A program made the position numbers and the translations under genes. From Aradus depressus (taxonomy: Eukaryota; Arthropoda; Insecta; Hemiptera; Aradidae): a stretch of 64,000 bases of DNA. The notes below the pieces were generated by a model, which worked only from the letters and a program-made list of their open reading frames with translations, did not search any database and was not told the DNA's origin. The stretch is taken from NCBI GenBank assembly GCA_963662175.1, contig OY759221.1, forward strand, positions 14,919,027-14,983,026, written 5' to 3'. This document shows positions 63,543 through 64,000 of this stretch, piece after piece. Position 1 is the first letter of the stretch; every line of letters starts with the position of its first letter.

Positions 63543-63632
63543 ATAGTAATAATATTTATTTACGTTAAAACATGGTAATAGGATACGTCGTAAGAATGTA
63601 TCTACTAAGATAGCTTATAAATTAGGTCCAAC
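63543..63632 (+). repeat. Dispersed repeat shared with 35868-35960
   Basis: 'tttacgttaaa', 'catggtaataggatacgtcg', 'aagatagcttataaattag' in the same order. Confidence 0.7.
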
Positions 63633-63756
63633 AAATGGATAGTAAAAATTAATAGAGAATAATCTCTGCAAATCACATGGACATCAGATTGAAACGCAGA
63701 CTTCAAAAGACGATTTGGATGACTGAAATCAATCACCAGACAGACGATCGACATTA

Positions 63757-64000
63757 TCGTTTGAAAACAAACTTCACATATACAACACTATACTGAAACC
63801 CTTCTGTACTTACGGTATCTAGGTACGGGGGTCAGCCAAAAAATCATACATACGCCTTCAGTCACTACGGTTCATTATACTACGCCACATTGCCGATGCA
63901 TCATTTTACGTTTCCAATCTCACATTGCATAATGATACCTCAACATCCCATTTGTATCTTCTGTTATCAGGGACACGGCATTAAAATTTTAATGACAGAT
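63757..64000 (+). pseudogene. Jockey-like LINE, RT C-terminal region, cut by window end
   Basis: Reads NKLHIYNTILKPFCTYGI, a stop, RGSAKKSYIRLQSLRFI, then LRHIADASFYVSNLTLHND with decay after. Same family as 4680-4950 (shared 'cgccacatgccgatg' and 'ttttacgtttccaatctcac' phrases), and it extends that copy by a few codons upstream. The in-frame stop after TYGI shows it is dead. Confidence 0.8.

Larger units (their letters stand above)
58443..64000 (+). other. Intron 2 of the Rbp6-like gene (runs off window)
   Basis: Begins GTGAGT at 58443. At least 5.5 kb with no further exon matching the continuation of RRM1 (DYF..FGEI, MRDP, RGFGFV) found on the + strand. Confidence 0.8.

Overview
The window is AT-rich eukaryotic DNA packed with transposable elements. 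I read it as part of one gene. A short coding exon (ATG at 2668, splice donor at 2730) and a 41-nt internal exon (58402-58442) join in frame to give ...VPNDPG + KMFIGGLSWQTSP. This is the start of the first RRM of the Musashi/Rbp6 family of RNA-binding proteins. The gene is on the + strand. Its first coding intron is about 55.7 kb (2730-58401), and nearly everything else listed lies inside that intron or the next one. No other intact cellular gene, rRNA, true tRNA or CRISPR array was found.

The organism is an animal and most likely an insect. The Rbp6-type protein start, Jockey-like LINEs, a mariner fossil, hAT-type MITEs, two tRNA-derived SINE families and SINE tails made of CCTAA units (the insect telomere pentamer) all fit this. 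The repeat mix reminds me of hemipteran (planthopper-like) genomes, but that is inference.

Layout: 1-2100 is upstream DNA with repeats. 2100-2729 holds a GC-rich promoter/leader and exon 1. 2730-17600 is intron with family A repeats, MITEs, foldback elements and a LINE remnant. 17611-22827 is a 5.2-kb LTR element on the - strand, with near-identical 806-bp LTRs and a single gag-like ORF but no recognisable pol. 22.9-41 kb is dense in nested SINE-1, SINE-2, family A and family B copies, plus a tandem array near 35 kb. 41-46 kb has a purine-rich array, a mariner pseudogene and a 188-bp array. 46-57 kb has more repeats and two LINE C-terminal ends. 57-64 kb holds exon 2, flanked by inverted SINE-1 and family A copies, then more repeats and a Jockey-like RT end at the right edge.

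Repeat names used here are local labels. Family A is an element with 12-bp inverted ends (TACTTCCCCAGC), a palindrome GGTGATTCACC just outside one end, and internal monomers of about 120-150 bp. Family B is an AT-rich repeat whose forward copies end in GGTATAAGAAAGTA. SINE-1 has a tRNA-like head and a CCTAA tail (about 27 copies or pieces). SINE-2 has a tRNA-like head and a tail ending ATAAGGCCAA plus poly-A (3 copies). Boundaries of old repeats are good to roughly 10-30 bases. All identifications were made by eye, without database searches.
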